Below, piece after piece: positions 1 through 11,703 of a DNA stretch of 62,000 nucleotides (position 1 is the first letter of the stretch; every line of letters starts with the position of its first letter). The notes under the pieces are model-generated. The model did no database searches, was not told where the DNA came from, and saw only the letters and a list, made by a program, of their open reading frames with translations. The position numbers and the translations under genes were made by a program. The DNA is from Symbiodinium natans (Eukaryota; Sar; Dinophyceae; Suessiales; Symbiodiniaceae). The DNA lies in assembly GCA_905221605.1 (NCBI GenBank), contig CAJNDS010002102.1, positions 785,647 through 847,646 of the forward strand, given 5' to 3'.

Positions 1-77
1 ACCTGCGCCTAGAGGCCATCACATCGAAGTCGCCCACACCGTCAAGCCTGTGTCACCGGGTCTGGGCATCTATCTAA

Positions 78-174
78 GGGTTTACGACAATTCGGGGCCC
101 TTTAGACCCCGAAATTCTAGGGATCCTTTGTAAGAAGGACGCCAATAAGGTACCCCCCAATTTCGGAAATCCCC
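78..174 (-). mobile_element. Short element family A, copy 1 (MITE-like)
   Basis: Read on the minus strand, this begins GGGGATTTCCGAAATT, carries GGGGTACCTTATTGG, and ends near GTCGTAAACCC. The same order of blocks recurs at 3801-3885, 12991-13094 and 59909-59999. The ends are loosely inverted (GGGGTTTACGAAAAT and ATTTTCGTAAACCCC in the best copy). It is about 97 bp and non-coding. A non-autonomous DNA element is the simplest reading; target-site duplications were not confirmed. Confidence 0.6.
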
Positions 175-1017
175 ATCTGAGTTACCATCCTATGGCCATG
201 CATACTATAGCACCCGTATCGTGGCAGCTTGACCTCGTTGCAAGTACCGCAAGAACCCGCATAAAAGCCCCATAGCGCATTCATGTGCATGCACAAACTC
301 CCGGTTTCTGTGAATCAAGATGTACAAGTTATTTCAAGTTGAATTGCACGTGATATACATTTAACTTAGATTTCGTGATTAGCATATATATTTGTATATA
401 TATATTATCATACATATATATATATATATGTCGTAGTTGACTCTGGGGGCGTCGCCTGCTTGGGCTTTCTTCGGCTTTGAGGAGTTTGCACCAAGGCCTT
501 TGGTATCTTCTTAGTTTGGGGCAAGCGGGGTTAGGGTTTTAGGGGTTTTGGGTTTAGGGCCAGGGTTTTAGGGTTTAGGGTTTAGGGTTTTAGGGTTTAG
601 GGTTCAGGGTTTTAGGGTTTAGGGCTAGGGTTTTAAGGTTCCTTAAGGGTCACGTGTCTGGGGTCCCTAGGAAGTCGCTGGTGAAGTCTTCCACATGAGG
701 ATTGAGCTACATGATCTGTGCTGCCAGGGTGTCCATTACCGTACATTCCTAAACCCTAAACCCTAAACCCTAAACCCTAAACCCTAAACCCTAAACCCTA
801 AACCCTAGCCCCTACATCAAGGGATTCAAGGAGGGACCCTTATAAGGGATCCCAGGGGTCATTTAGGGTTATTTAGGAGCTACTTTGGTATATAAGGTAT
901 GTATAACCACATAAGGTATATATAGCTATATAAGGTATATAAGGCATATATATATATATGTAGGGGACTATTCCTTATACCACTTAACTAAACCAACTAG
1001 ACCTATGAGCCCCTAGA

Positions 1018-1100
1018 TACCGGCCAGCGGCTTGGCAAACTCGGAAAGCTTATGACCGCGGATGGCGTCGTAGAAATTCTTGCCGCCCTGTTCCTGTGAG
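1018..1100 (-). pseudogene. Protein-like fragment between telomeric blocks
   Basis: The minus strand reads 28 sense codons including QGGKNFYDAIRGHKLSEF, with ordinary codon use, and runs directly into a C-strand telomeric block. It resembles an exon fragment; I do not recognise the parent gene. Confidence 0.35.
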
Positions 1101-2193
1101 CCCTAAACCCTAAACCCTAAACCCTAAACCCTAAACCCTAAACCCTAAACCCAGCAGGGGTTTAGCTTAGGATTTCGGCTTGCTTGCATCAAAAACCCCA
1201 CTTCAACAACACAGCCTTAGCGTGTCCCTGCAGTACCCGAGTGAGCTCGGAAATTCCTTGCCTGCAGGGTGGGGATGTTCGAAGCAAAAGCCTAAACCCT
1301 AAACCCTAAACCCTAAACCCTATACCCTAATTCTGCTAGGAGCGGGGAGGGAGTGTTTTGAGGTTCCTGTCCTTGATGGTCCCGTAGAAGGAAAAAATCC
1401 TGGGTTCTTTCAGAGCCAGGAAGCAAACCAACCAAAACTCGGAGTTAGGGTTTAGGGTTTAGGGTTTAGGGTTTAGGGTTTAGGGTTTAGGGTTGAGGGT
1501 TGAGGGTTGAGGGTTGAGGGTTTAGGGTTTAGGGTTGAGGGCTTAGGTCGTAGGATATACCCGTGGGCCTCAACCAACCCTCAAAAAGTATGCAGATTCG
1601 AAATTCCTGAATTGACTCAAAGGCAAATAGTTGGCTCCTTGTAAGCATCTGATCACAGGCCCAAAACCCTAGAGCCTAAACCCTATACCCCAGCTTACAA
1701 TAAGTACCCCGAGCGTTTACCAAGCCTAGCTGAGCACAGCTTTATAGGAGGGGAGTGTAAGGTTTAGGGTTTTGGGTTTAGGGTTTAGGGTTTAGGGTTT
1801 CGGGTTTAGGCTTTAGGGTTTGGGGCTTGCAGTTTGGGGTTTTGGATTTAGGATAAGGGTTCTGGGCGACACCCTAAATATTCGAACCGCAGCCCCAAAT
1901 CATGAGGCCTTTGAAAGGAAAATGCCTGTTTATGCCTTATGTTTAGCCCAAGACTTCCAAAAGTTCATGCGCTCTCCAGCCCGAAAACCCCTCGCCACAA
2001 TTGACCCTAAACCCTAAACCCCAAACACTAAACCCTAAACCCTGAACCCTAAACCCTAAACCCTAATACAGGGTTTTTTTGTTTGTGAGTGCTTAGGTTG
2101 GCTTATCTTGCGTTTCCTAGGGGAGGGAAGGACGCAGGCATTTCTTTCGGCGGGAGTCCCGACACCGCCTAAACCCTAAACCCTAAACCCCCC

Positions 2194-2271
2194 AAAAGCC
2201 ACAGGCTGCACTATGAAAAGCAGACCGGCAGACATCACGAACAGCGGAGCCAGCTCAACGCAGAACCTTAG
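2194..2271 (+). pseudogene. Protein-like fragment between telomeric blocks
   Basis: The plus frame reads SHRLHYEKQTGRHHEQRSQL and then a stop. Telomeric blocks flank both sides. Confidence 0.3.
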
Positions 2272-2627
2272 TTGCTGAGTTCATAAGCCCGTTTAGGGTT
2301 TAGGGTTTAGGGTTTAGGGTTTGGGGTTTAGGGTTCAGGGTTCAGGGTTTACGGTTTAGGGTTTAGGTAAAGTGTACACTTTTAGTTTTGTAGAGATTAT
2401 AGTATCCCAAGAAGTGTAAAGTGTACTCACTCAGCTACGAAGGAACAAGTGGATGAACGCGGAGGGAAAGTAGCTCCGCGATCGCGATCGCCCCATGGCT
2501 CCCAATGGGGGTGGTCCGGGCTTGACCCTTTGCAAAACCCAAACCATCTAAGCCCCCCCCCAAAAAACACAAGGTAATGATCCATACATTAAGGGAAGAA
2601 TGTGCTCTCAGTTTTTGGGTGGCTCTT

Positions 2628-2747
2628 GAGCTAATAGTGGTAGAAGCCCCTGGTTCTTAAGCAAGTAGTAGTACAAGCCCTAAACCTGAGCTAATAGTAG
2701 TACAAACTCTAGGTTCTTAAGCAAGTAGTAGTACAAGCCCTAAACCT
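2628..2747. repeat. Tandem duplication, 60-bp period
   Basis: Two adjacent copies of a 60-bp unit start GAGCTAATAGT and contain GGTTCTTAAGCAAGTAGTAG. They differ at a few positions. Confidence 0.8.
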
Positions 2748-3800
2748 TGAACCGAGAACTCAATGAAGCTTCAGCGCCAGGTCCGAAAGTCCCTAAGCCG
2801 AAGCGCCCTGCACCCTAAACCCTAAACCCTAAACCCTTTATGCCTCACAGGCCCTAGAAACCCCCAAGGGCTCCCCTGGTGAGGCCATGACGACGGGGTG
2901 AGAAACCTATGAAGCGCACCACATGCGCCTTTTTGCATAATCCTTCTAGGGTTTAGGGCTTCGGGCTGAGGGTTTAGGGTTTAGGGCTGCCTAGGAACCT
3001 AGGCTTAAAAAGGCTTAAAGGGGTTTATAAGGGAACCTAAAACCCCCAAAAAAGGGAATAAGGGTACTACTGGGCATCCCAGCCTTTCACCTAATATTAA
3101 CCCCCCCCCCCTTTCCCCTAAAATTGAATATTTCCATTCTTGTTATAGTCTATGGGAAGTATTTTTCATATTGGGGGGTAGGGCGGGTATTATAGAAGGG
3201 ACTATGCGAGCTGTAATCGGGTTTCAGGTGGGTTTTGGAGAACCCGAGGAACCCATTCCAATTTGTGAGAAAGGCTGGAGGCTTCCGAGGAAGGTTCGGG
3301 GTGGTGGGGGGGGGGGGGGGAACTCACGCTTTGCCTGCTTTCCTTTCGGGCTCAGAGGCTTTCGCGATCCTACCCCCTCCGCCCCCACCCCCAGAAACCA
3401 AAAAAGCCTTCCCCAAAGGGTCCCCAAAGCTAGTTACCGCATAGTCTGTTTTGGTTCAAAGTTGCTGTATGACTATGTGAATACATGGCCGCTGAACCCA
3501 AAACCTCAAACCCCTGAACACCGTCTGCAAACACCGGACCTTTGGGGTTTAGGGTTGAGGGTTTGGGGTTTAGGGTTGAAACACTTGAGCCCTGCAACAC
3601 ACTTAAGCCCTGAACCCGAAACCCGATACCCTCAACCTGTAACGCCACTATTCGAACCAAAATAATGATAACATAGAATAAAATTTTTCTTGGGGTTTAT
3701 ATGGCGTTTCCACAGATGGGGCAACCCATAATATACCCCAAAATGGTATAATCCTCATTATAGGAGCCCCCCAAAAGGGTACCCCAAAAAAAACATATGG

Positions 3801-3885
3801 GGGGGTCTCCGAAATTAGGGTACCTTATTGGGGTCCTGGCATCAGGGAATCCGACTATTTGGGGCCCCTTATTTCCGTAAACCCC
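3801..3885 (+). mobile_element. Short element family A, copy 2 (MITE-like)
   Basis: This starts GGGGGTCTCCGAAATTAGGG, continues with GGTACCTTATTGGGG and CTATTTGGGGCCCC, and ends TATTTCCGTAAACCCC. It closely matches copy 1 read in reverse. The flanking DNA (3690-3800) is also rich in GGTACC-like words and AT, and may hold a further degraded relative. Confidence 0.65.
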
Positions 3886-3908
3886 ACTCATAAGCTCCTT
3901 AATTAAGT

Positions 3909-3980
3909 GCGCTAATATGGGATATAAGTACAGTTAGAAGTACAGGGATAATTGGTTAATCAGTAATCTGAACCTCCAAG
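3909..3980. mobile_element. Short element family B, truncated copy
   Basis: The right half of the family is present: ATATAAGTACAG, AGAAGTACAGGGATAATTGG and the end CTGAACCTCCAAG. The left end is absent. Confidence 0.5.
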
Positions 3981-4380
3981 CACATGAATCAACCCTAAAC
4001 CCTAAACCCTAAGCCCTAAGCCCTAAACCCTAAATCCTAAACCCTAAACCCTAAACCCTACACCCTAAACCCTACACCCTAAACCCTAAACCCTACACCC
4101 TAAACCCTAAACCCCAAACCCTTAAGGTGCCAAAAACTCCGAAGAAAACTATGACCTGCCTCGCGCAGTCGTGGCAAAGCTCGTAGACGACCGTCTTCGA
4201 GGCCAGGCCCTGCGATGTAAGGGTCTGGACCTGGACGGCTTTCTTTCTTAGGGTTTAGGGTTTAGGGTTTAGGGTTTAGGGTTTAGGGTTTAGGGTTTAG
4301 GGTTTAGGGTTTAGGGTTTAGGGTTTAGGGTTTAGGGCTTAGGGCTTAGGGCTTAGGGCCTAGGGTTTATTTAGGGTAAT

Positions 4381-4491
4381 GAACCTCAAATCGCCCAGTC
4401 AACGACTACGATGAAGGGCCCAAGTTGGGGGTTGGACTTTCAGCTCCCTCAGAAAAAAGAAGACACCCGTAAATCTTGGCGGACTTCTGAA
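4381..4491 (+). pseudogene. Protein-like fragment between telomeric blocks
   Basis: A plus frame is open for the whole spacer between the G block ending at 4368 and the C block starting at 4491. It includes MKGPSWGLDFQLPQKKEDTR. Parent unknown. Confidence 0.35.
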
Positions 4492-6461
4492 CCCTAAACC
4501 CTAAACCCTAAACCCTAAACCCTAAACCCTAAACCCTAAACCCTAAACCCTAAGCCCTATTCAGAGTCAGGAGTATGAGGATTCAGGGCGCTGAAGTTAA
4601 TTCCATGGTGTACGGAAAGATAAACAGCTATAAGCTCTTTATTGTAGTTTCTTCAACAACCCAAAAGGTTAAAGTCCTAAGAGCCAGCCAGAAGGACCCA
4701 AAAGTAGCCCAGGTATGAGAAGGGCGCCCTCTTAGGTTTAAAGGGCCGTACAAGCGAACCCAAGCCCGACAAAAACGAGAATAAGGGCCTACTCCGGGGT
4801 GTAGGGGTTCTTAGGCAAAAACTACAGAAAGCACCTGTTTATGACCCCCTTAACCCTAAGTCCCTCTCTAAACCCTAAACCCTAAACCCTAAACCCTAAA
4901 CCCTAAACCGCGCAGGGCCTTCTCGCAGCTGACAGGCATCGATGCGTGTGTCCCTCTACGTTGTTGCTTAGGGTTTAGGGGTTAGGGTTTGGGGTTTGGG
5001 GTTTGGGCTTTAGGGTTTAGGGCTTGGGGTTGAGTTAGTGGTTTTTGTTGCGTCGCGGCTGTGTCTGTTGCTGAGATCACGTCTATAACCTACACCACGC
5101 ATCCTCGGGTGCAAGCCCTATGCGCGAACCTAAGGGGTTTTTGCATTTCGGGCTTAAAGGACTTAACGCCCTACAGCCCTCAGAAGCCTTAGAAGCCCCT
5201 AGAGCCTCACATGCCTTACGATCCCTTAGCCCTAAACCCTAAACCTGAACAGCCTCATGGTGGGTACAGGGAAGGGGGTACATGTGGCCCTAGTGCAAAC
5301 ATGCTCTGTGCAGGTCGATGTCGAGCTAGACATGCTTGCGGGAGTCGATGTGCTCGAGGGGCCTATGTTAGGGTGTGGTGTTTAGGGATGATTTCGGGGG
5401 ATTTTTGGGTAGTTTCTACTACAAATGGGTAAGAACTGTCAGCAGGAATGTGTAGTTTCTGGGGCTCCTGCCTTGAACTCAAAGTTAAGGGGTTGAGGGT
5501 TTCAGGGTTTAGGCAGCAGTGTACATGTAGCACTGTGTATGGTTGCAGATGAAGGGGTTACTCTTGGGGTTGCGGGTTTAGGGTTTGCCACGCTTCATGA
5601 TTCTTGGGTGGGCTTGGGGGGGCTGGTATGTGCCTCTTTTCTTTGGGAAAGACCCAAAACCTACACCCCTCAACCCTACAAAAACCCTAAGCCCCCACAA
5701 AAACTGAAGAGAGGTCCCTAAACCCTAAACCCTAAACCCCAAAACCTAAACCCTAAAGCCTAAAAAAAAACCCTGAAGAGAGGGGCTTCGTCGACCGCTT
5801 TTCGGAAAATTGCGTGCGCGCTCCCCAAGCTCCCATCAGCTCTCCTTCTTGTCATCAACCTCTCGGCCGAGGGTTGATGGCTTCGTGTAAGGCCCGGTAT
5901 AGGGTTTAGGATTAGGGTTTAGGGTTTAGGGTTTAGGACTTAGGGTTTAGGATTTGGGGTGTAATTAGGGCTTAGGGTGCGAGGTGTTTAGTTTTTCAGG
6001 GTTGCGGGATTTACGGTTTTAGGGTCTGGGGCGTCAAGGTTTTACCTTGGGAGTTGGGCTTCTTCAGCTTCTAGCGTTTTGGGGTTTAGGGGGCGGGGTC
6101 TAGGGGGCCTGAGGGTTTTGGCTTGAAATGTTCATTCAGGCCCTAGTCCCTAAACCTTAGGGTTTAGGGTTCTGGTCCTGGGCAGTGTCTTCCTGCGCTC
6201 CTGCTTAGTTTCTGTACGGGAACTCAGATGTCAGGAATAGTCCAGGGGTTCCTGGGAGGTTGCGCAATCGGACCATCTGACATTCGTTTAGGGTGTAGGG
6301 CCTAATTAGACTAGAAAACCTGGGACCCACAAAACCCAAAACCCTAAACCCTGGCCCACAAACCTTAAACCGTACCTAAACCCTAAACCCTAAACCCTAA
6401 ACCCTAAACCCCTAACCCCTAAACCCTCAACCCTACCCAAAAGCCCAAACCCGAAACTGCA

Positions 6462-6537
6462 GCCTTGTCCGTCTTCCGGCAGCAGCAGCCGCAGCATCGC
6501 CAGCAGATGCAGACAAGCAAGCCTCGTGTTGAGGGTT
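6462..6537 (+). pseudogene. Gln-rich protein-like fragment between telomeric blocks
   Basis: The plus frame reads LSVFRQQQPQHRQQMQTSKP inside the spacer between the C block ending at 6428 and the G block starting at 6559. Confidence 0.3.
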
Positions 6538-7214
6538 TACGCTAAGGGTAGTTACATGGGGTTTAGGGTTTAGGGTTTAGGGTTTAGGGTTTAGGGTTTA
6601 GGGTTTAGGGTTTAGGGTTTAGGGTTTAGGGTTTAGGGTTTAGGGTCGGGAGAACTCTAAGGGCAGCTACATGGTCTCTTAAGGTGGTCCCTTGCCTGGT
6701 TTAAAGAAGTCTCAAGAGCGGGCCCTTGGGTTTAATACGGCATATAAGGGGTATGTAAGGGGTCCCCGCTTAAAGGGCCCATGTTAAGGGACCATGCAAC
6801 TACCCTTAGATTTAGTGCTCCGGGGTTAGGGCCGGGCTTCGGCCTTAGGATAGTTTCAAACCCCAAAACTCTAAACCCATGCATGGGCCCTTTTGGATTT
6901 CATGCATACCCCATTCATGGCCTATAGGGTTTCCAAGGGAAAAAGTCACAGGGTTTAGGACTTAGGGTAAACGGCTCCTATGAACCTTTCAACTGCACAC
7001 ATGAAGAGTTTGATTTTGGGTGTCTTGGGGGCTTCTGGCGTTGTAGGGCGTCTGGGGTTTGTATGGCTAGGGTTCAGGGTTTAGCACAGTGGCGACTTCG
7101 GCTAGGGGTCTACTGAAGAACTCGCAAAACCCAAAGCCCTCCCCACACCCCAGCCTCCCGAGCCCTGAGCCTTAACACCTGCAGACCCTAAACCCTGTGA
7201 ATTGCGTGGCGCCG

Positions 7215-7359
7215 TACTTGGAGGTTCATGGTACTGATGAATCCACCATAGCTGTACTTATAACCCACTTCTAAGCCCCCTTAAGCGCCCTAAGAGGGTT
7301 ATAAGTACAGTTATAAGTGCAGCTATAGTTGGTTCATAAGTACCAGGAACCTCCAAGTA
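7215..7359. mobile_element. Short element family B, full copy with terminal inverted repeats
   Basis: The left end ACTTGGAGGTTCATGGTACT and right end AGTACCAGGAACCTCCAAGT are near-perfect inverted repeats of about 25 bp. The interior repeats CTGTACTTATAA and its complement TTATAAGTACAG. At about 145 bp it is non-coding and MITE-like. Truncated relatives lie at 3909-3980 and 9907-10069. Confidence 0.75.
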
Positions 7360-7481
7360 GGGTAGGACAAGCTCAGGATGCGACAAGCCGCGGCCACCTC
7401 GTGGAGTGGACAAAAAAGTGGGTTTAGGCTTTGGGGTTTAGGGTTTAGGATTTAAGATTTAGGATTTAAGGTCTATGTTTG

Positions 7482-7629
7482 CTCTAGCCCCCCCCCCCCC
7501 CCCCGCCAAAAAAAAAAAAAAAACAACAAAGAAGGATCGAAGACCCGAAACAGGTGGAACACTTTGGGCTAGACTCCTCTGCCTCTCTTTTTCTCTCTCG
7601 CTCTCCCTTCCTCTCTCTCGCTCTCCCTT

Positions 7630-7668
<39 letters not shown>

Positions 7669-7680
7669 CTCTCTTTCGCA
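7482..7680. repeat. Homopolymer and CT-dinucleotide tract
   Basis: C and A homopolymers are followed by about 100 bp of CT/CTCTCG repeat. Long open frames across this tract are low-complexity artefacts. Confidence 0.9.
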
Positions 7681-7841
7681 GGGGTCATGGCGGGGGGAGG
7701 GGGGATTCTAGAAACCCGCTCCCCAAGAACCCTCCCAAACCCATGAAGCCCGAACCCCAAAACCCCCTGTCAGCCCAGAGGTCCGATGGCTCTGATCCCA
7801 TCATCCGTTTTCCTGGACGAGGATATTAGGGCCCCTTATGG

Positions 7842-7905
7842 TTTTTTAAACCCCCATAATCATGATGAGGGTGTTTTTTTAAACCCCCATAATCATGATG
7901 AGGGT
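7842..7905. repeat. Tandem duplication containing an ATCATGAT palindrome
   Basis: AAACCCCCATAATCATGATG plus AGGGT occurs twice with a 31-32 bp period, each preceded by a T run. Confidence 0.8.
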
Positions 7906-8070
7906 ACCCCTGTTTAAAGCTGGTTACTCTAATACGGGAACCTAGAGCCAAAAAGCAAATTATCAAGTAGGGCTTAGGGTGTTTAGGGTTCCAAGCGCTC
8001 GCTTTCAGGGTGAGGTTCGGGGTTTAGGGTTCGGGGTTTAGGCTTTTGGGTTTCGAGGTTAAGGGTATCA

Positions 8071-8160
8071 ATGGAGCCCGTTGACGCCGCACTGGAGCCG
8101 GTACGGCTCGTGGGCATTTGGAAGGGCCTAGCCCAACATCTGAAAGGAAGACTAAACCCT
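8071..8160 (+). pseudogene. Protein-like fragment before a telomeric block
   Basis: The plus frame reads MEPVDAALEPVRLVGIWKGL and continues open into the C-strand block at 8155. Confidence 0.35.
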
Positions 8161-8308
8161 AAACCTTAAACCCTAAACCCTAAACCCTGAACCCTAAACC
8201 CTCATGCCTCAAACCCCCCCCCCCCCCAGCCAAGCTCAAGCCAACTGCCGGGAAGCGGCCGAAAGCGGGATGCGGTAGACCACCGCCTTGGGCTGAGGGG
8301 CTAATATG

Positions 8309-8455
8309 TCGGGGCCTTGATGATGAGAATAGGTTTGTTTTGTTTTTGTTTTTTTTTTTGGGGGGGGGGGGGGTTGTTACAGTAGATTTCTAATGTATAG
8401 GGGCCTTGATGATTAGAATACGGTTTTAGGGGGAGATTACAGTAGATGTATATAG
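8309..8455. repeat. Imperfect direct repeat
   Basis: GGGGCCTTGATGAT then AGAATA, and later TTACAGTAGAT, occurs at 8309-8385 and again at 8400-8440. The first copy is expanded by T and G runs. Confidence 0.65.
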
Positions 8456-9320
8456 GGACCATGAGAGTGTACCATTGGTAACTATTCCGAGCCCTGCCTT
8501 AGGTTGTATGTCTCAGGGATGTTGAGGGGTATTTTCGGACTTGGGGCTGGGGCATTTTAGCGGTTGGGGTTCAGGCACTGCGGGGGGGAAGCACCCTGCG
8601 AGTATGTATGGATTTCGGCTCGGCAAGTACTTTCTCCAGACCACCATGCTCCTTGTTGGCCCTACTGGCTGTGGAGTTCTCTCCGGATAGCACGCGCGTG
8701 ACGGTGCGACAGGCTGCCGGAGAAAGGCCCAGCTGCTTTGAACCCTCAACCCTATATGGACCCTAAACCCAGTGAAGCATGCAAATGGGAAGCCCGGGGT
8801 TTAGGACTTGCCCAGTCTGCAGTTTTTTGCTTTACCCCCTGAACGGTAAACTCGAACCCTGAACCCAGCAACGCTTGCTCTTGGAAGTTGGGCGACTGGG
8901 AGTTTGGGCTTCGGTTGCCGGGGCGGACAGAGTAAACGGTAAAAGCAGGTTGGAGTGCAGGGATGTCGAACTATCCGGAAGTGAAGATCCCTAAACCCTA
9001 AACCCCAAACCCCTAAACCCTTAACCCCTAAACCCCTAAACCCCTAAACCCCTAAACCCCTAACCCCCTAAACCCCTAAACCCCTAAACCCCAAAAAAAC
9101 CCTAAACCCATGACGACAGTTCAAGGCTTAGGGCTGCGTGTAGGATGCGAAAGGCTGAGCCCCGAAGCCCGGCAACGCCAAGCCCGGCACCCTAAACCTC
9201 GTGTCTGTCCATTCTTGCAAGGCCTAAACCGTTTCCGCACTGAAACCCTAAACCCTAAACCCTAAACCCTAAACCCTAAACCCTAAACCCTAAACCCTAA
9301 ACCCTAAACCCTAAACCCTA

Positions 9321-9411
9321 ACTCTCCCAAGCAGAGCCCGAGGGGCGAAGACGAAGACGATGAAGGGATCCACTGGCAAGCGTCCAGGGAGCGAGGCACC
9401 CTCCAGGCTGG
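9321..9411 (+). pseudogene. Protein-like fragment between telomeric blocks
   Basis: The plus frame reads SPKQSPRGEDEDDEGIHWQA, an acidic exon-like segment filling the entire spacer between a C block (9243-9320) and a G block (9411-9525). Confidence 0.35.
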
Positions 9412-9739
9412 GTTTAGGGTTTAGGGTTTAGGGTTTAGGTTTTAGGGTTTAGGGTTTAGGGTTTAGGGGTTACTGTAGGGTTTAGGATTTAGGGTTTAGG
9501 GTTTAGGGTTTAGGGGTTAGGTGCAGGGTTAGTGTTTAGGGTTGGGGTTGAGGGTTTAGGGTTGAGGTTGGGTTTAAGTTTTGGGGTTAGGGTTGTGAGA
9601 TTTTGGGGTATAGGGTAGCGTGTGATCCTAGGACCTCAGGTTAGGGGTTCCTTGCAACATCAAGGAGGGTTTAGGGTTTAGGGTTTAGGGTTTAGGGTTT
9701 AGGGTTTAGGGTTTAGGGTTTAGGGTTTAGGGTTTAGGC

Positions 9740-9833
9740 CAACAACACCTCCTGTGTGCTTTAGAAGCTCCAGGATGCCCACGGTCAGGTTGGGCAGAGC
9801 TCCCCAAACCCTGAACAACCCAGCCATACTTGC
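9740..9833 (-). pseudogene. Protein-like fragment between telomeric blocks
   Basis: The minus strand reads MAGLFRVWGALPNLTVGILE and onward for 30 codons without a stop. It fills the spacer between the G block ending at 9739 and the C block starting at 9834. Confidence 0.4.
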
Positions 9834-9906
9834 CCTAAACCCTAAACCCTAAACCCTAAACCCTAAACCCTAAACCCTAAACCCTAAACCCTAAACCCTA
9901 AACCGC

Positions 9907-10069
9907 CAATTATAGCTGTACTTATAAGGGGTTTAGGGTTCAGGGGTTTAGGGTTTAGGGTTAACTGTACTTATAACTGTACTTATAAGCATATTAGGCA
10001 CTTCAGGGCTTCTAAGTGGGTTAGAAGTACAGGTATAATTGGTGAATCTGTACCATGAACCTCCAAGTA
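9907..10069. mobile_element. Short element family B, copy interrupted by TTTAGGG
   Basis: This keeps the GCTGTACTTATAA interior words, the TATAATTGGTGAATCTGTAC stretch and the right end GAACCTCCAAGTAG. A short TTTAGGG-type run (about 9929-9962) sits inside it, so telomeric sequence was inserted into, or duplicated around, an existing element. The left terminal repeat is missing. Confidence 0.6.
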
Positions 10070-10616
10070 GGGCCAAGACCCGCCAAAAGGATTGAACGAA
10101 CCCTAGACCCGAAACCCCTTGAGAGCTCCTAACTCCCCCTTTAAGCAATAGAACCCTAAACGCAAATCCCCAAAAGCCCAAAAACCCCCTAAACCCAAAA
10201 CCCAAAACCCTGAACCCTAAACCCTAAACCTAACCCCCCCCAAAAAAAATTTAAAAAAAAAAATCTGCCCTAGAGCCGTGCCTGGATCAACTCCACCTCC
10301 GGAACACACGCCTCACAGGCCTGGGAGCGGGACTTGGTTTGTCAAAAGCCCCCCTGAGGCCACTGTTTTGGGAGAGAAACCTGGGGTTTAGGGCTTCAAG
10401 TTTTTAGGGCCAAAGGGCTTTGAGGTTTTAATTTGGGTTTCAACCCTAAACCCTAAACCCTAAACCCTTCAGGGTTCACTGGTTCACCCTCGACTTCCCT
10501 GTCCCCCCGACTCCCGGGCTACTCCGTCCGCACGCGCACGCCTGCGTCGGACCGGAGGAGCGGGCCACACGGCCAGGATAGCTGAAAGCCTGGTGGCTCG
10601 GGGTGGAGGCTTGCTT

Positions 10617-10758
10617 GGGTTTAGGGTTTAGGGTTTAGGGTTTAGGGTTTAGGGTTTAGGGTTTAGGGTTTAGGGTTTAGGGTTTAGGGTTTAGGGTTTA
10701 GGGTTTAGGGTTTAGGGTTTAGGGTTTAGGGTTTAGGGTTTAGGGTTTAGGGTTTAGG
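10617..10758 (+). repeat. Uninterrupted TTTAGGG array, about 20 units
   Basis: This is a clean G-strand telomeric array of about 20 units with no visible point change, starting abruptly after a GC-rich unique segment and ending abruptly at 10758. The lack of decay suggests recent origin or ongoing homogenisation. Confidence 0.95.
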
Positions 10759-11333
10759 AACCAGAGGCACGACGTTGAAGCAAGGGGAAGGGTTGAAAGA
10801 ACACTCCAAACTGCATGGGAGTGGGTTGGGTGGTGGGTTTGAAGGGGCTTGGGGGTTCAGGGCTGGGGTTTAGGGTCTCGGGCTTCGGGTTTAGGGTTTG
10901 GGGGGGGAGGGAGTGTGTCGGGCGGGGCGTGGAGGGGATGCAGGGTAGGGATGTTGTGGGCGCTGACGGGGTTCAGGAGGTTTCGGTCGGGAATTTAGGC
11001 TTTTTGGGGCTTCTTGAGGGACCCAAAGCCTTGAACCCCTAAAAGCCGCGGATGCCGGCAGGTTTAGGCTTTAGGGGTTTACGGTTCAGGGTTTGGGACG
11101 GATTTTAGGGTTCGGTTTTCTGTTTTTTAGGGCTTTGGGCTTAAGTCGCCGAACGCTAGCGCAGCACAATGGTTTCTAATCAAGTGCTCTTGCACGCCCC
11201 CCATGAGAGGGAATAGACCCTCCTGGCACCCTCCCCCAACAAAATGTGGGCATATGCAGCGCCAGGTGAGTCGTAAACCCTTGCTGGAGCCGCCAGGACC
11301 CCGAAATCCTGAACCCTATATGAACCATAGAGT

Positions 11334-11456
11334 GGGATGTTCCCCCTTATGTCATACTAGCAGTCCTCAATAGGGATTCGCATAGGGGGTATATACTATA
11401 ATCCCTATTACGGACTGTTAGTATAGCGGGGGGGGGGGGGGGGGGGGGAACATCCC
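11334..11456. mobile_element. Fold-back element
   Basis: The ends GGGATGTTCCCCC and GGGGGAACATCCC are inverted. Inside them ATACTAGCAGTCC with CAATAGGGATT matches AATCCCTATTACGGACTG and TTAGTAT in reverse, so almost the whole 123 bp can fold into one hairpin. One arm has expanded to a G run of about 21. It is non-coding, and may be a MITE or a palindromic rearrangement. Confidence 0.65.
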
Positions 11457-11460
11457 AAAC

Positions 11461-11543
11461 GATAGATCCTAAGAGGCCTGATCCTCGATCTCCAGCTCGG
11501 CTTGCTGTAGGAGATCGGCAGAGGCCGCCGAACCCGCCTGGCA
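11461..11543 (-). pseudogene. Protein-like fragment beside a telomeric block
   Basis: The minus strand reads QAGSAASADLLQQAELEIED, a helical, exon-like segment between a fold-back element and the longest TTTAGGG array. Confidence 0.3.
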
Positions 11544-11544
11544 G

Positions 11545-11703
11545 GTTTAGGGTTTAGGGTTTAGGGTTTTAGGGTTTAGGGTTTAGGGTTTAGGGTTTAG
11601 GGTTTAGGGTTTAGGGTTTAGGGTTTAGGGTTTAGGGTTTAGGGTTTAGGGTTTAGGGTTTAGGGTTTAGGGTTTAGGGTTTAGGGTTTAGGGTTTAGGG
11701 TTT
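11545..11703 (+). repeat. Longest TTTAGGG array, about 22 units
   Basis: This is a G-strand telomeric array with one extra T near its start (TTTTAGGG). A C-strand array follows 80 bp downstream at 11782-11848, so the two arrays face each other around a short spacer. Confidence 0.95.

Noticed and set aside
1-800. True chromosome end
   Set aside because: Telomeric blocks occur in both orientations over 13 kb and again at 34, 41-42 and 48 kb, with unique DNA outside them.
3171-3665. Overlapping frames of 164, 76, 69 and 67 codons
   Set aside because: They depend on G and C homopolymers and telomere-like words, and give low-complexity products.
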